NCBI GenBank assembly: GCA_964304625.1
Contig: OZ199838.1
Location: 11,160,001 to 11,224,000 of the forward strand
Reading direction: 5' to 3'
From: Kudoa neothunni
Lineage: Eukaryota > Cnidaria
DNA length: 64,000 nucleotides
The translations under genes were made by a program, and so were the position numbers. How positions within the stretch are numbered: position 1 is the first letter of the stretch; the number at the start of each line of letters is the position of its first letter. Positions 1 to 10,452 of this stretch are shown here, one piece after another. The notes beneath the pieces are model-generated. The model was not told the origin of the DNA, searched no databases, and saw only the letters and a program-made list of their open reading frames with translations.

Positions 1-1666
1 GCTTTCGTCTGTTATCTTCGCAGATTTGGATTTGGTTTGATACATTATTGGAAAATTGATATCCAATAATTTCCATCGAGCGTTTCAAAGCGGATTGGGT
101 AGAAATTAATGGATTTTTGAATCTTCTTTCTTGTTCACCTTTTATTAACGAATAAGACAAATCCAATAGAAATCTTTGTCTTCTACCAGTTTTATCAGTC
201 CTCATGTAGGTAGGATTTCTATTTATGAAAATTACATATGCGTTGAATACAGCCACATCTAATAATTGGCAAAACACCGCGAATGGCCAACGTCGACACT
301 TTCTCTTGCAAGAATATGTTGAAACACATTGATCTAATGTGTCAACGCCGCATTTTTTTGTTGTAGTCTAAGATTGCCTGAGGCTTAGCATGGTATTCTT
401 TACTTACATTTTGAGTGCGGTGTTCTGATGAAAGAATAACCACTGCCTTATTTTTACGCGGAACATACAAAATAAGGGTGAATACTTTGTAAAAACCAAA
501 TAGCGATGAAAACATCTTTCTTGATCTATGCGCCAAAAATTCTGGGGGTATAAAAGTTCGGCATTTACGCACAGTTCCAAGAATTGATGTTTTCCTTTCG
601 TACAAATATTCGGCCAGTTTCCACGAAGTAAAATAATTGTCGAAGGTGAAACTACGACCCGCATCCAAAAGGTGATGCGTTAAATATACCACAACATTAA
701 AAGGTAGGTTGGATTCACGGTAACCGTCAATTTTACCCAAATATGGAATTATGCTTGAAATATAAAATGTGTCGCTGTCGCAAACAATCCAGAATTTCAA
801 ACCGTATTTCGATGGTTTTTTGGGCATGTACAATAAAAATGAAACTCGCCCCCGAAAAGGATACAGCTGTTCATCAACAGTTAAATTAGGACCTGGGATA
901 TAGCTAGTTCTACAGATGTCAGTAAATTCATCGAATGTTTTTTTTATCGGTGAAAATTTATCTTGCGGGTTTGGATTGTTGTTTCTGGTCCAGTACTCAT
1001 CAAAACGCAATACACGTAGGATTTTTTTGAATCTATCCCGACTCATCGTTGCGCGAAATAAGGGCCTCCCATGAATTTCATCCCATAAAATGTTCGTACT
1101 TTCCAAATTGGATTTTTAGGCACCAGCTAACAACAATAATCCTAAAAACACCTTTTAGTTCAATCAGATCGAGATGTTTCCATTTATCTCCCATCTCATC
1201 GATGCCTTTGTGATTTGTGTACAACATGATTTCTTCCATCATTTGTTTAGTTATGAAATGATTGAAGTAATTAAGTGGCGTCGTCGAATCGAAAGAATCA
1301 ATTGGCTTCCCTTGTACAATACTACGGTCTATTATATTATGACAGGAACTTCGTCCAGGAGTGGGCCGAGAAGTCTAAATAATAGATGTATCCTTCGACA
1401 AATAATTATTAAGGGAATCTCGAGTGTTACAGTCATGTGAAAAAATTTGTGAAGAAGAATCTTGATTGAATACGTTTAGTTGTCCCTTAGATGAATCTAT
1501 GAATAATGAAATTAAGATTTTATATTTTTTCGATAGACCAACCGTCAAAATCATGTAGTAAACTTTCGTTTAATTCGTTATCATCCTCCATGAAATTTTT
1601 TAGCTCGTTTAAAGATATACTTTCAGTGTCAGATGATATGTCAGTAAATAAACGGGAATCTTCCAT
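1..1666 (-). pseudogene. piggyBac transposase (C-terminus off window, frameshifted)
   Basis: The start at 1666 opens an acidic N-terminus (MEDSRLFTDISSDTESISL) like those of other piggyBac transposases. The DDE core follows: ESTNILWDEIHGRPLFRATMS, the first catalytic Asp in LTVDEQLYPFRGR, the second in FTFDNYFTS, and the third region near NKKM then GVDTLDQ. The reading frame changes at about 345, between NKKM and GVDTLDQ, and again near 1150, between IELKGV and GLLLLAGA. A stop lies just before KSNLESTN near 1105. The C-terminal Cys-rich finger would lie beyond position 1. The copy is probably dead, although short introns are common here and could explain some breaks near the N-terminus. Confidence 0.85.
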
Positions 1667-1848
1667 TATAACTGTTTGGTGCAAATTTGGGATCAAATTT
1701 TGTTATGTAGAAACATAACATGGGCTTAATATATATCCCGAAAGATGAAAAAAGGTCTTAAACCATCAAAAAAAAATTGGTCTAACCTAAGTAATTGACT
1801 ATGTATCACGTGGGTGAGCTCGTGGAGCCCAGGGTTGTCCTTTAAGGG
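1..1848 (-). mobile_element. piggyBac-type DNA transposon, 5' part
   Basis: The transposase reads on the minus strand and runs off the left window edge. The outer end is at 1848, where the minus strand begins CCCTTAAAGG directly inside a TTAA at 1849-1852, the target sequence piggyBac elements duplicate. About 180 bases separate the end from the transposase start. The other end lies outside the window, so a matching terminal repeat and the second TTAA cannot be checked. Confidence 0.85.
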
Positions 1849-1861
1849 TTAAATTTATTGT

Positions 1862-2121
1862 GTACTAGCTCGAACTGCCCAGCGTTGCTTGGGGAAGATT
1901 TCGCCTAGAGGCATTTTCTAATAGCATTCAAAAAATATGTTGAAATCTCGAATTAACCCATAGAAACAAAATACCTAAAAATTTTTAAGCAACTTACTAT
2001 AACGATTTGGATTATGCAATTTAAATTATGATAATTTCTGTGAAGGAAAGTATCAATCCCTGCGTCCATTTAAAAATTCCGTGACTCGGCCCCAACGCTA
2101 AACAAGTTAAGGTCAGCGTTG
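1862..2121 (+). repeat. Dispersed repeat R, copy A, left part
   Basis: This segment begins near ACTAGCTCGAACTGCCCAGC and matches, in inverted orientation, 14325-14548. It is cut off at 2121 by the MULE insertion (9-bp duplication 2122-2130). The repeat resumes after the MULE at about 8390. Family unknown; no coding sequence is recognised in it. Confidence 0.75.
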
Positions 2122-2443
2122 TATTTTTTTGGCTGTGTCTATTTTGCCGGATGCGCTTTTTCTCTTAAAATAATAATTCAATCGCTACAATTTTTTCCTA
2201 AAAATATCTTTTATAAATGCAAAATATAAATTTAGTTTCATTTATCTTTTAGTTAACAATTAGGTATCAAAATACATCGAGGATATTTTAAACTCATTCA
2301 TAAGTATCATTATAAATGATATTAAATTTTTTGTAAATCTATATTATTTTCGTAATTAATCTAATGTTGTGTTACAGCACCATAAACGAGTAAAATAACC
2401 TCTGGCGTGCGGTTGTAACATTGATAGTCGCGAGTAGAATCCC

Positions 2444-5400
2444 GTGGAAGGAGAGTCTGATCAAACACTACTAATTCAGGATATTACATCTGAACCTATG
2501 GTCGGAAATGCATTTACAAACTTTGAAAAGACTAAAGAATTCATGGATAAATACTCAAAACGGAACAACTTTTGTTACTGGATCCGAGACTCTAGAAAAA
2601 TCTCAACTGCCCTAAAAAAATTTGATAGAGACATGAACACTGATCTTGTTTATTATGAAGCCACTTTTTGTTGTGTTCATGGTGGTAAAAATGTAATTAT
2701 CTATGTAACGCCAAGAAAGCCCACGTTCAACAAAAGGACAATAACTAACTATCCGAACGCTAAGGCCGCCTTACGGCAGCCTATGTATGTTATTCTGATA
2801 ACATGGATTAACAATGTTAATCCGTGTTACACACCTCCCCCCATAAGATTATGGCGGAAATCAGACAACCAGCTTGGAGGTTTCTCTGATCTGGTCGGGC
2901 GTTCATGACTTTGGGTAGGCACGGGCGTTATTTGCTGGTTAGTTCCATGACTGCCGCTGGTATCATTATTCCACGTATTCTCGTCAAGTCTGATGAAAAC
3001 ATCTCCGGAGTCGTCATTAATACCCTGCACAATTGTGGGTTGGCTGATGGTAGGTTTGCATGGTTGATACGATACGTCTGCAGATGGATTTCTAAATTCT
3101 CGGAGTCTGCTTCTATTCACTGTGAGTCTTTTTTTATTTATATCCTCGATCGTATATACTTGTCTTCGGCACGAAATGATTTTATAGGGGCCTGACCAAT
3201 TATGACTAAATTTAGAGGAGTGTTTGATTGGATTATTCAGCCATGCAAAGTTTCCTGGTGTGATTGGATCATAATTCCCATGTTTGTGGTATCTTTCCAT
3301 TTTTTTGAATGACTTTTCCATATTTTTTTTAGAAGACGACCAAAATTTTTTGATTTGTTTCCGGGCGTTACTTATATATTGCGACATGTTGGAGTGTTCG
3401 GAATTGTGTAGTTCTTCAAAATGGTCACACGGCATAGGTAGTCGTCGTCCAAAAAGGATTTCAGAGGGACTACAACGGATCGTCTCATGGGTGGTATTTC
3501 GGTATACTAGCAGTAAAAATGGTAAGTATAAATCCCAATTCTCCTCCGCGTTGCAACATTTTTTTAGCATCTCTTTTAGAGTCCTGTTGAATCTTTCTAC
3601 GACTCCATTTCCTTCCGGGTGGTAACTTGTCGTTCTTGTTTTGGCTATATTCATATTCTGACAGAATTCATCTACTATTTTCGAGGTGAAGTTGGTACCT
3701 TGGTCGGTGTGGATTTGTCGGGGGATCCCAAATCTGCTTACGATATGGTTCACTAAAATATCAACAAAATCTCGGGACGTCACTGCTGGCAGAGGGAACG
3801 CTTCGACCCATTTGGAAAATATATCAGTTATAACTAGGATGTATTTGTTACCTCTCACAGTAGTTTCAAGTGGTCCAACCACGTCGCATTGTATAATATC
3901 GAAGGGACGGGAAGGCTTGAAATGTTCCAATGGCGGTTTTGCGGCCGACGAGTTTCGGTGTTTTTGACAAATTGTGCACTCGGAGACATATTTATTTGTT
4001 TGGATGTAATATCCTGGCCAATAATATCTTGTTCTAACATTATCGAAAGTTTTGAAACAACCAGGGTGGAACATTTGATCATGCATTTCACTGAGGCAAA
4101 GGTTACGTAATTTTTCTGGGATACAAATCTGATGATATTTCTCTCCATTAAGGGCGTATTCTCGACATATTAGGCCATTCTCCAGAATTGAAAAACTTCC
4201 TCTTTTGGTTTTATACATGCCACCATTCTTCAAAATCCGCTTTCTGTAGCCTTCAAGGTAGGCATCACTATAAGTGTTTTTTTTAAGTTCTTCCAGTACT
4301 GTAGTGTTGATTTCCAAAGAATTGATTGTTGTTTCTATTCTGGACATTGCGTCAGCATTTGTATTTATGCTTCCTCGTTTGTAGTGGATCTTGAAATCGA
4401 AGTCTTGCAAGAACGTTAACCACCTTGCTATCCTGCCGTGAGAGTCCTTCAAACTGTTCAAGTAGCACAGAGGATTGTGATCTGTGTAAATGTTGAAGCT
4501 TCGCCCATACAGGTGGTGTCGAAATTCTTTTATCGCTGATACGATTGCCAATGCTTCCTTGTCAAAGGTGGAGTAGTTTCTCTCTGCTTTGGTTAATGTC
4601 CGACTGAAGTATGCAATAACGCCACCTGTACCGGGAATGTCTTGACTCAATATGGCACCAACTGCTACGTTCGAAGCGTCTGTGGTTAGGCAAAACGGTT
4701 TGGAGTAGTCAGGATATGCCAATATTGGGGCTGATGATAGTTTCTGTAGAACAGTCTTGAAAGATTTTTGACAATCGCTATTCCAAATAAACTTTGTGTT
4801 CTTGCTTGTTAATTTATACAAGGGTTCGGATATCTGTGAGAAGTTTTTGATGAATGTCCTGTAATAATTTGCCAAGCCAAGGAAGCGGCGGAGTTCCTTC
4901 TCGTTTGTGGGTAAAGGATATTGCAAGATTGCTTTGATTTTACTATCGTCTACTTTGATTCCTTCAGAGGATATCACATGACCAAGAAATTTAACATTCG
5001 TTTGGAAGAATTTGCATTTTTTTCTATGAAGTTTTAGGCCATTAGCCTTAAGTTTATTGAGTATCTCTGTAAGATCCTTTAGATGTTGATTTCTAGAGTT
5101 CGAGAATACAATAATATCGTCCAAATATATTAAGCAATTTCTTCCCACACAGTTCCTGAGTATAGTTGCCATTGCTCTTTGGAATGTTGCAGGGGCGTTA
5201 TTTAGACCAAACGGCATAACATTAAATTCGTATAATCCAAACGGTGTTATAAAGGCCGTTTTCTTCCTATCGTGGGGTGACATCTCTATCTGCCAATAGC
5301 CCGATTTAAGGTCTAGCGTCGAAAATACCGAAGAACCGGCCAAGCTGGTTGTCTGATTTCCGCCATAATCTTATGGGGGGAGGTGTGTAACACGGATTAA

Positions 5401-7889
5401 CATTGTTAATCCATGTTATCAGAATAACATACATAGGCTGCCGTAAGGCGGCCTTAGCGTTCGGATAGTTAGTTATTGTCCTTTTGTCGTTCCTCCAAAG
5501 TTTGATATGCGTCGAACATAAAATCATCGAGGACTGTGGGAATAAAAGTGATTATTCGACTGTCGTCCCATTTCTGGTGGCTAGCTACTGCCAGAACTCT
5601 AGCCCAAGCTCGTTCGAAATTCTGAGCCGTTATTTTGCTCACAGTGATGTTGTTATCCATTATTGAACCAATTATGTACGTTATTCAGTTTTTATTTGTT
5701 CGTTTGTTCCCCTGTCACCAAATGTAACGCCAAGAAAGCCCACGTTCAACAAAAGGACAATAACTAACTATCCGAACGCTAAGGCCGCCTTACGGCAGCC
5801 TATGTATGTTATTCTGATAACATGGATTAACAATGTTAATCCGTGTTACAATCTATATAAAAATTGATGTGATTAATTTGAATTCAGATACAATCTAAAA
5901 GTGCTGGGAAGAGAAAAATCAACAGCCATAAAAGTTGTTGCAATTTCTTCATTACACTGCGAGTTCCTAAAAACATGAATATGTTAGTTATTAGAAAATT
6001 GGATCTTACTCACAGCTGCAACAGAAATGAGCATTTTAGGGATTTTTTACCAATGAATAGAAAATTAGATGAAGAAAGCAAGAATCTTATAAAAAATGTT
6101 CATTTTTATGATGGAAATTTAAAAAGAGTACAAGTAGAAATCATGAACCAATCACAAAAAAAGGTTTCGTTGAAGCAAATCCATAATTATATCCAAACAT
6201 TGAAAAAAAATGTTTCGTCGGATATTTCGGAATTGTTTAATTCAATAAAAAATTCTCACCCAAATGCAACTATCGAAATATTGCACAATAACTCCAATGA
6301 AATGACTGGAATATTTTTCCAAGACCTTTATATGAAAAACGTTATTAAAAAATTTCCCGAACTAATATTTATGGATGCCACTTATAAATTAATCAATAAT
6401 CGTATGCCATTGTATATATGTCTGTTTATCGATTCATTTGGGCAAAGTCAAATAGGAGCTATTGCTCTTTTATCTGAGGAGAGTACCGTGACTGTTACCT
6501 GGTTATGTCAATCTCTACTTAAACATAACGAGGAAATGTCAACCAAAACAGTTTGCTTCATTACGGATAAATACATGATTGAAAGAAACTCTATAAGATC
6601 TATATTTCCTAACGTAAGTACAAACTTATGCCTGTACCATGTCTTAAGAACATTTGGGAGAGAAATCTCTACATTAAGAATGGGAATAAACAAAGCCGAA
6701 AGAAAAACTGCCTTAGAGTTGATTCAAAAGCTTTGCTATACCAATGATCCAAAAATTTATGAAAATTACCATGAATTGTTAAATAATACATGTAACAAAA
6801 AAATCATTACTTATTATAATAAATCTTGGGATCCAATCAAACATGAATGGTGCCCGGCATACATGAACCTAAAGGGTACTTTTTTAAATAGAACAAATAA
6901 TCGATTAGAATGCATAAATTCCAAAATTAAAAAAATCATAAAAAAATTCTCAACAATTGAAGTCTTTTTCAGCGATCTGCTTATTTATTTATCAAGTATG
7001 AGGACTGAGCGTGAGAATAAAGCAGTTAGAGAGTGGACAACCCAAACTGTTGAGAAATTAAATTCAGACATTAACGAACAATATAAAACATTGTTGACTT
7101 CATATGCGTATAATATTATGCAAGATGAAATAAATAATCATATCGAATCCTATGCCAATCCTGATTCCAATAGTTGTACATGTTGTTTCTACGTAAGTAT
7201 GGAGTTACCATGTAGGCATACTATTTACGCTAGAAAAATAATGAACATGAATTTATATCTTCAAAATCCTTCGTGTTGTGTGCAACCAAGTATTACAGAA
7301 ATTTCGAGTCAGTGCCCTGTTCCGAATTCTGCTTTAAAGCGATACAGGGAGCTAGAAATTCTTTGTAAGAAAATAGCTTCGCTAGGGTCTGAAAAAACAG
7401 GGAGTCAATATGATTCATCAAAAAAGATTTTAGGTGAATTAATCTCTCTTATTTCCAATGGGGATTCTCTGGATAAGATGACTATTTTTTCCACTATTCA
7501 TATATCAACTTAATTTAGTTCAAGTTAATGTCTGAATCTGTCATCATAAACAATCAAGAGATTTCAATCCCAACATGTAATTAATGATATTGTCTTTAGT
7601 AGAATTTTTATTTCGTGTTTAGTTACTGAGGAATCACGATTAGAGAGTGGGGATATACTAGAAGCAGTTAATGATAATGTTCCATCATCAATAATTGATA
7701 TGGAGATCCCGAATATTGTAGATGATACCACAACTAAAAATCCATCCTTGAAGGGTGTGTATCTTTTGTCCATTTTGCTAAATTCATAAAATTATAGGAA
7801 TTAAGCTGCCAACAGTAGTGAAATTGAGAGGTAGACCAAAAGGTGTATTTCAAACAGTTATTGGTTTAAGAAAAAAAAGAAAATTATAA
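2444..7889 (+). CDS. MULE transposase with SWIM zinc finger (spliced)
   Basis: Exon 1 (2444-2692) encodes a FAR1-like N-terminal domain ending ATFCCVHGGKN. Exon 2 (from 5888) continues IQSKSAGKRKINSHKSCC and holds the MULE core: Asp in ELIFMDATYKL and in VCFITDKYM, then His in LCLYHVLRTF. The SWIM finger CTCCFYVSMELPCRH follows at about 7180-7220. The last exon (7798-7889) ends in a basic tail with RGRPKGVFQTVIGLRKKRK. The intron holding Gypsy would be 43 nt without it (2693-2703 plus 5856-5887), and the last intron (7755-7797) is also 43 nt. The frame has no ATG before 2498, with GTG at 2444. Near 7473 the donor of the exon 2/3 intron reads AT, where the relic copy has GT, so splicing of this copy may be impaired. 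Confidence 0.85.
2704..2831 (-). repeat. Gypsy LTR (3' LTR in element orientation)
   Basis: A 128-bp direct repeat beginning TGTAACGCC and ending GTGTTACA, identical by eye to 5723-5850. It ends with the TG...CA dinucleotides normal for LTRs. Confidence 0.93.
2827..5343 (-). CDS. Gypsy Pol: reverse transcriptase (partial), RNase H, integrase
   Basis: Long minus-strand reading frame of about 838 codons. The domains in order are: RT palm, with DLKSGYWQIEM and the catalytic YLDDI box; an RNase H domain of the Gypsy type, with FCLTTDASNVAVGAILSQ and YTDHNPLCYL; an integrase H2C2 finger (HPGCFKTF...CTICQKH); the DDE integrase core, with IIQCDVVGPL, IHTDQGTNFTS and VVERFNRTLKEM; and a C-terminal chromatin-side domain. 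The protease and the front part of RT are not seen in this frame. The remaining pol looks well preserved, consistent with identical LTRs. It is treated as an incomplete element. Confidence 0.9.
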   Translation of the reverse strand: MAGSSVFSTLDLKSGYWQIEMSPHDRKKTAFITPFGLYEFNVMPFGLNNAPATFQRAMATILRNCVGRNCLIYLDDIIVFSNSRNQHLKDLTEILNKLKANGLKLHRKKCKFFQTNVKFLGHVISSEGIKVDDSKIKAILQYPLPTNEKELRRFLGLANYYRTFIKNFSQISEPLYKLTSKNTKFIWNSDCQKSFKTVLQKLSSAPILAYPDYSKPFCLTTDASNVAVGAILSQDIPGTGGVIAYFSRTLTKAERNYSTFDKEALAIVSAIKEFRHHLYGRSFNIYTDHNPLCYLNSLKDSHGRIARWLTFLQDFDFKIHYKRGSINTNADAMSRIETTINSLEINTTVLEELKKNTYSDAYLEGYRKRILKNGGMYKTKRGSFSILENGLICREYALNGEKYHQICIPEKLRNLCLSEMHDQMFHPGCFKTFDNVRTRYYWPGYYIQTNKYVSECTICQKHRNSSAAKPPLEHFKPSRPFDIIQCDVVGPLETTVRGNKYILVITDIFSKWVEAFPLPAVTSRDFVDILVNHIVSRFGIPRQIHTDQGTNFTSKIVDEFCQNMNIAKTRTTSYHPEGNGVVERFNRTLKEMLKKCCNAEENWDLYLPFLLLVYRNTTHETIRCSPSEILFGRRLPMPCDHFEELHNSEHSNMSQYISNARKQIKKFWSSSKKNMEKSFKKMERYHKHGNYDPITPGNFAWLNNPIKHSSKFSHNWSGPYKIISCRRQVYTIEDINKKRLTVNRSRLREFRNPSADVSYQPCKPTISQPTIVQGINDDSGDVFIRLDENTWNNDTSGSHGTNQQITPVPTQSHERPTRSEKPPSWLSDFRHNLMGGGV
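5343..5487. repeat. Inverted partial copy of the Gypsy terminal region
   Basis: This stretch is the reverse complement of about 2740-2880: the inner end of the element, the purine tract and most of an LTR. It therefore forms a long inverted repeat within the element, in addition to the two full direct LTRs. It shows that the element carries a rearrangement of its own end. The stretch to the right, up to 5722, holds a short gag-like N-terminal frame on the minus strand. Confidence 0.85.
5723..5850 (-). repeat. Gypsy LTR (5' LTR in element orientation)
   Basis: A 128-bp repeat identical by eye to 2704-2831, followed by the ATCTA duplication at 5851-5855. A TGG-starting primer-binding-like site lies immediately inside it, at about 5710-5721. 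Confidence 0.93.
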
Positions 7890-8322
7890 TCATGGTAATG
7901 ATGATAGTAGTAATAATAACAACACCAATATCGATATATTATATTCAAATATAATTTTATGTGGAAGTTAAACAGTCACAATTATTTGGCGTTGCAATAC
8001 AAGATAATTTCAAACATTTATTATTTAAAGTAGAATACTCAACATTTTATTAAATTTTAGTGGTGTATCAATCATCTGATAAAAACATTTACCTAATTAT
8101 AAAAATTTTAAACACGAATTGGCCAAATAGTTTTACTTTACTGTATTTTCATTTGGATATTATGGATACAAATTAGCTATGTTAAAATTCGTCACTGAAT
8201 TAATGACACTAAATTTATATTCTGCATTTATAAAAGATATTTTTAGGAAAAAATTGTAGCGATTGAATTATTATTTTAAGAGAAAAAGCGCGTCCGGCAA
8301 AATAGACACTGCCTATTTTTTT

Positions 8323-8600
8323 CATTCCGAATTATTTAAATCCCGTTAAAGTGCTATCTAAAACGTTATTTGTTGGGCCGGAGGATTTTTAAAAATCGAA
8401 TTCTGGCCTGGCACGGTAACTCGGTGCACCACTAACTTTTTAAAAGATAAAAAAATAGAAAAAATAAACGAGATAGAAGAAAACTTATGAAAATTAATCG
8501 ATATTGCTAAAATTAGCATCGTTTAGCTTGGCATAAACATACATGCGCTTTTATCATAAACAGCCACAAATCGCGTCGACTTCAACATAATTTCCCTCCA
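8323..8600 (+). repeat. Dispersed repeat R, copy A, right part, with a small insert
   Basis: From about 8390 to 8600 this matches the reverse complement of 14045-14340, continuing the repeat that was broken at 2121. The bases at the junctions (GGCCCCAACGC at about 2088 and GTTGGGCC at about 8372) are near-inverted repeats. This suggests that a small MITE entered R first and that the MULE then entered the MITE. No coding sequence is seen. Confidence 0.6.
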
Positions 8601-8993
8601 TATCAGAATCGGTGGTACCTCTTGCGCATGCGCCAACCAGGTTCGCTCTAAGGCGAGAAATCGTTTGATATTCTGTAGCTGGTGCATTCGTTTATGTTTC
8701 AAACAATATTTTCACGGCTATTTTAGTTTGAGGAATTTTTTCAGGGTTACATGTCAACAATACTGATGTCAAAATCCTCAAAGACTCTAATCACCAATCA
8801 TAAATCATTAATTTTAAGAACTATAACATGGTTATTGCAAATTAGCAATATTTAAATGTTGTTTAAATACAAAAATAATAGATTATAATGCGATTGCAAC
8901 TTAGAATTATTATAATAAAAACAAGAATAATATGAGATTTGCAAGTGTACATCGTTAGAATTTATGTTACGAAATCATAGGTGGTTAATTATA
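8601..8993. other. AT-rich spacer
   Basis: No gene is recognised. A short stretch around 8605-8650 (GGTGGTACCTCTTGCGCATG) recurs inverted at about 11830-11860, so it is old repeat-derived DNA. Confidence 0.4.
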
Positions 8994-10450
8994 GGGTTTT
9001 CCGAGCTTTAACAACACGTGTCTAAATTTGGAATCTAATTAGGTAGAGAATTCATATTTATAATTCAGAAAATATCAAATGAGTGGTAATTATGTATAAC
9101 ATAGTTGATTTGTATAATATTTATGAAATAAATAAGATACCAGTAACGATTCTCAAATTACAGCCCCCAAAAAAACGAGACGGACAATCTCAAATGTCAA
9201 TGATTATTAACCAATGTGAAAAAAAATATAGCAACTCTATAATTGCAGAAAACGTCGGTGTACATCGATGCACCGTTGCTTCAATTGTAAAAGCCTACCT
9301 AGTTGACGGAAAGGTAGAATCTTTAAAGCGGGGTGGCGATTATTCCACAAAGCTAACTGATGAACAAAAGTTGTTTATTAGAAATTGGGTGGACGAAGAC
9401 GCAACAATTACTCTCAAAGCCCTTCGCCTGAAATTAATTGACGAATGTGGAGTAAGCGTAAGTGCAAGCACTATTAACAGATGCTTGAAACAATTCCGCT
9501 ATTCGTTAAAAATAGTTACAATTGTCCCCGAGCGAAGGAATTGTGAGAATACTTTAGAACAGCGCCTTGTGTATGCTCAAAACTTTAACTCAAAAATTCT
9601 TGAGATTGAAGATAAAAATTTTATTTTTATCGATGAAGTTGGGTTCAGCGTATCTACGCGAACTAGAAAAGGTCGTTCCCTTGCTGGTACATCAGCTTAC
9701 GTTCCTGTTGGAGGCGTTAGAACAAGGAACATATCCGTTATAGCCTCAATGAGTAAATACGGTATGGTATTTTATAAAGTTAATCGGCGACCAGTGAATG
9801 GAGAGGATTTTAAGGAATATCTTATTGAGCTAGTAGATTTTTGTCACTCGATCGAAATAGATAATCCATGCTTCATATTGGACAACGCGAGAATTCATCA
9901 TTATCGTGGACTTACAGATGTGCTGAACTCTATGCAATTGATATTGATGTACCTGCCTCCATATTCGCCATTTTTGAACCCGATCGAAAATGTGTTCAGT
10001 AAATGGAAGAACCATGTTATACGGGGCTCAGCAAGGGATGAACCTGATCTTTTAAACCTAATAGATGATGGGTTTAAAATTATCACCCCTGATGATTGTT
10101 CCGGATACTATCGAAAGATGCTTCGATATGTTTCCAGATGTCTCAACAGAGAAATTATTATGGAATAAATATAAATTTTATCATCTTTAAGAAGATTATA
10201 TATTATATCCTCCCAATTTGACATTATTATTTTATACGCGCATCAAAACTGCGGAATTTGTAATTAATCTTGAGTTACATCTTGTGCTGTGTTAATTTAG
10301 CAAAGTTTATTTCATTAAGATTAATCACGTTTTATCGTTGTGTATAAAAATTTTGTTTTTAATCTCGACTTGTTAAAAAAGTTCAAATTATTTCTTTTAT
10401 TAGTTAATGCAGCAAACCCTGGAACCGTGTTGTTAAAGCTCGGAAAACCC
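8994..10450 (+). mobile_element. IS630/Tc1/mariner-type transposon, looks complete
   Basis: A perfect 25-bp terminal inverted repeat beginning GGGTTTTCCGAGCTTTAACA lies at 8994-9018 and 10426-10450. Each end is flanked by TA (8992-8993 and 10451-10452), the target of this superfamily. The 1457-bp element holds one uninterrupted transposase. It is the only DNA transposon in the window whose ends and gene both look whole. Confidence 0.94.
9092..10168 (+). CDS. IS630/Tc1-type DDE transposase
   Basis: Open frame of about 358 codons; 9092 is the first ATG (an in-frame GTG lies at 9083). The N-terminal half is a paired-type helix-turn-helix: IIAENVGVHRCTVASIVKAY, then a second HTH with ITLKALRLKLIDECGVSVSA. 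The catalytic domain has Asp in NFIFIDEVGFS, Asp in CFILDNARIHH and Glu in PPYSPFLNPIENVFSKWK, the DD34/35E pattern of IS630/Tc1 elements. The length is normal for the family and no stop interrupts it. The enzyme is expected to cut at the 25-bp terminal repeats and insert at TA. Confidence 0.94.
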   Translation: MYNIVDLYNIYEINKIPVTILKLQPPKKRDGQSQMSMIINQCEKKYSNSIIAENVGVHRCTVASIVKAYLVDGKVESLKRGGDYSTKLTDEQKLFIRNWVDEDATITLKALRLKLIDECGVSVSASTINRCLKQFRYSLKIVTIVPERRNCENTLEQRLVYAQNFNSKILEIEDKNFIFIDEVGFSVSTRTRKGRSLAGTSAYVPVGGVRTRNISVIASMSKYGMVFYKVNRRPVNGEDFKEYLIELVDFCHSIEIDNPCFILDNARIHHYRGLTDVLNSMQLILMYLPPYSPFLNPIENVFSKWKNHVIRGSARDEPDLLNLIDDGFKIITPDDCSGYYRKMLRYVSRCLNREIIME

Positions 10451-10452
10451 TA

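Larger units (their letters stand above)
2704..5850 (-). mobile_element. Gypsy (Ty3) LTR retrotransposon, recent
   Basis: The element is flanked by a 5-bp target duplication, ATCTA, at 2699-2703 and 5851-5855. Its two 128-bp LTRs (2704-2831 and 5723-5850) look identical base for base, so insertion is recent. It is read on the minus strand. A TGG-starting primer-binding-like site lies just inside the right LTR, and a purine tract (GGGGGGAGGTG) lies just inside the left LTR. Pol is recognised but a normal-length gag is not, so the element looks incomplete and nonautonomous. It is inserted in an intron of the MULE transposase gene. Confidence 0.93.
2131..8313 (+). mobile_element. Mutator-like (MULE) element, SWIM type, with nested Gypsy
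   Basis: Terminal inverted repeats of about 113 bp lie at 2131-2244 and 8200-8313. Both ends read GGC(A/T)GTGTCTATTTTGCCGG inward. A perfect 9-bp target duplication, TATTTTTTT, lies at 2122-2130 and 8314-8322, the length typical of MULEs. The inner cargo is a spliced transposase gene. The 3.15-kb Gypsy element lies within it, so the MULE proper is about 3.0 kb. A second, decayed copy lies at 17.5-19.0 kb. TIR divergence is only a few per cent, so this copy is fairly young. Confidence 0.92.

Noticed and set aside
1174-1440. Plus-strand ORF of 88 codons
   Set aside because: It is antisense to the N-terminal part of the piggyBac transposase and has no features of its own.
3686-4110. Plus-strand ORFs within 2.8-5.3 kb
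   Set aside because: They are shadows opposite the Gypsy integrase frame.
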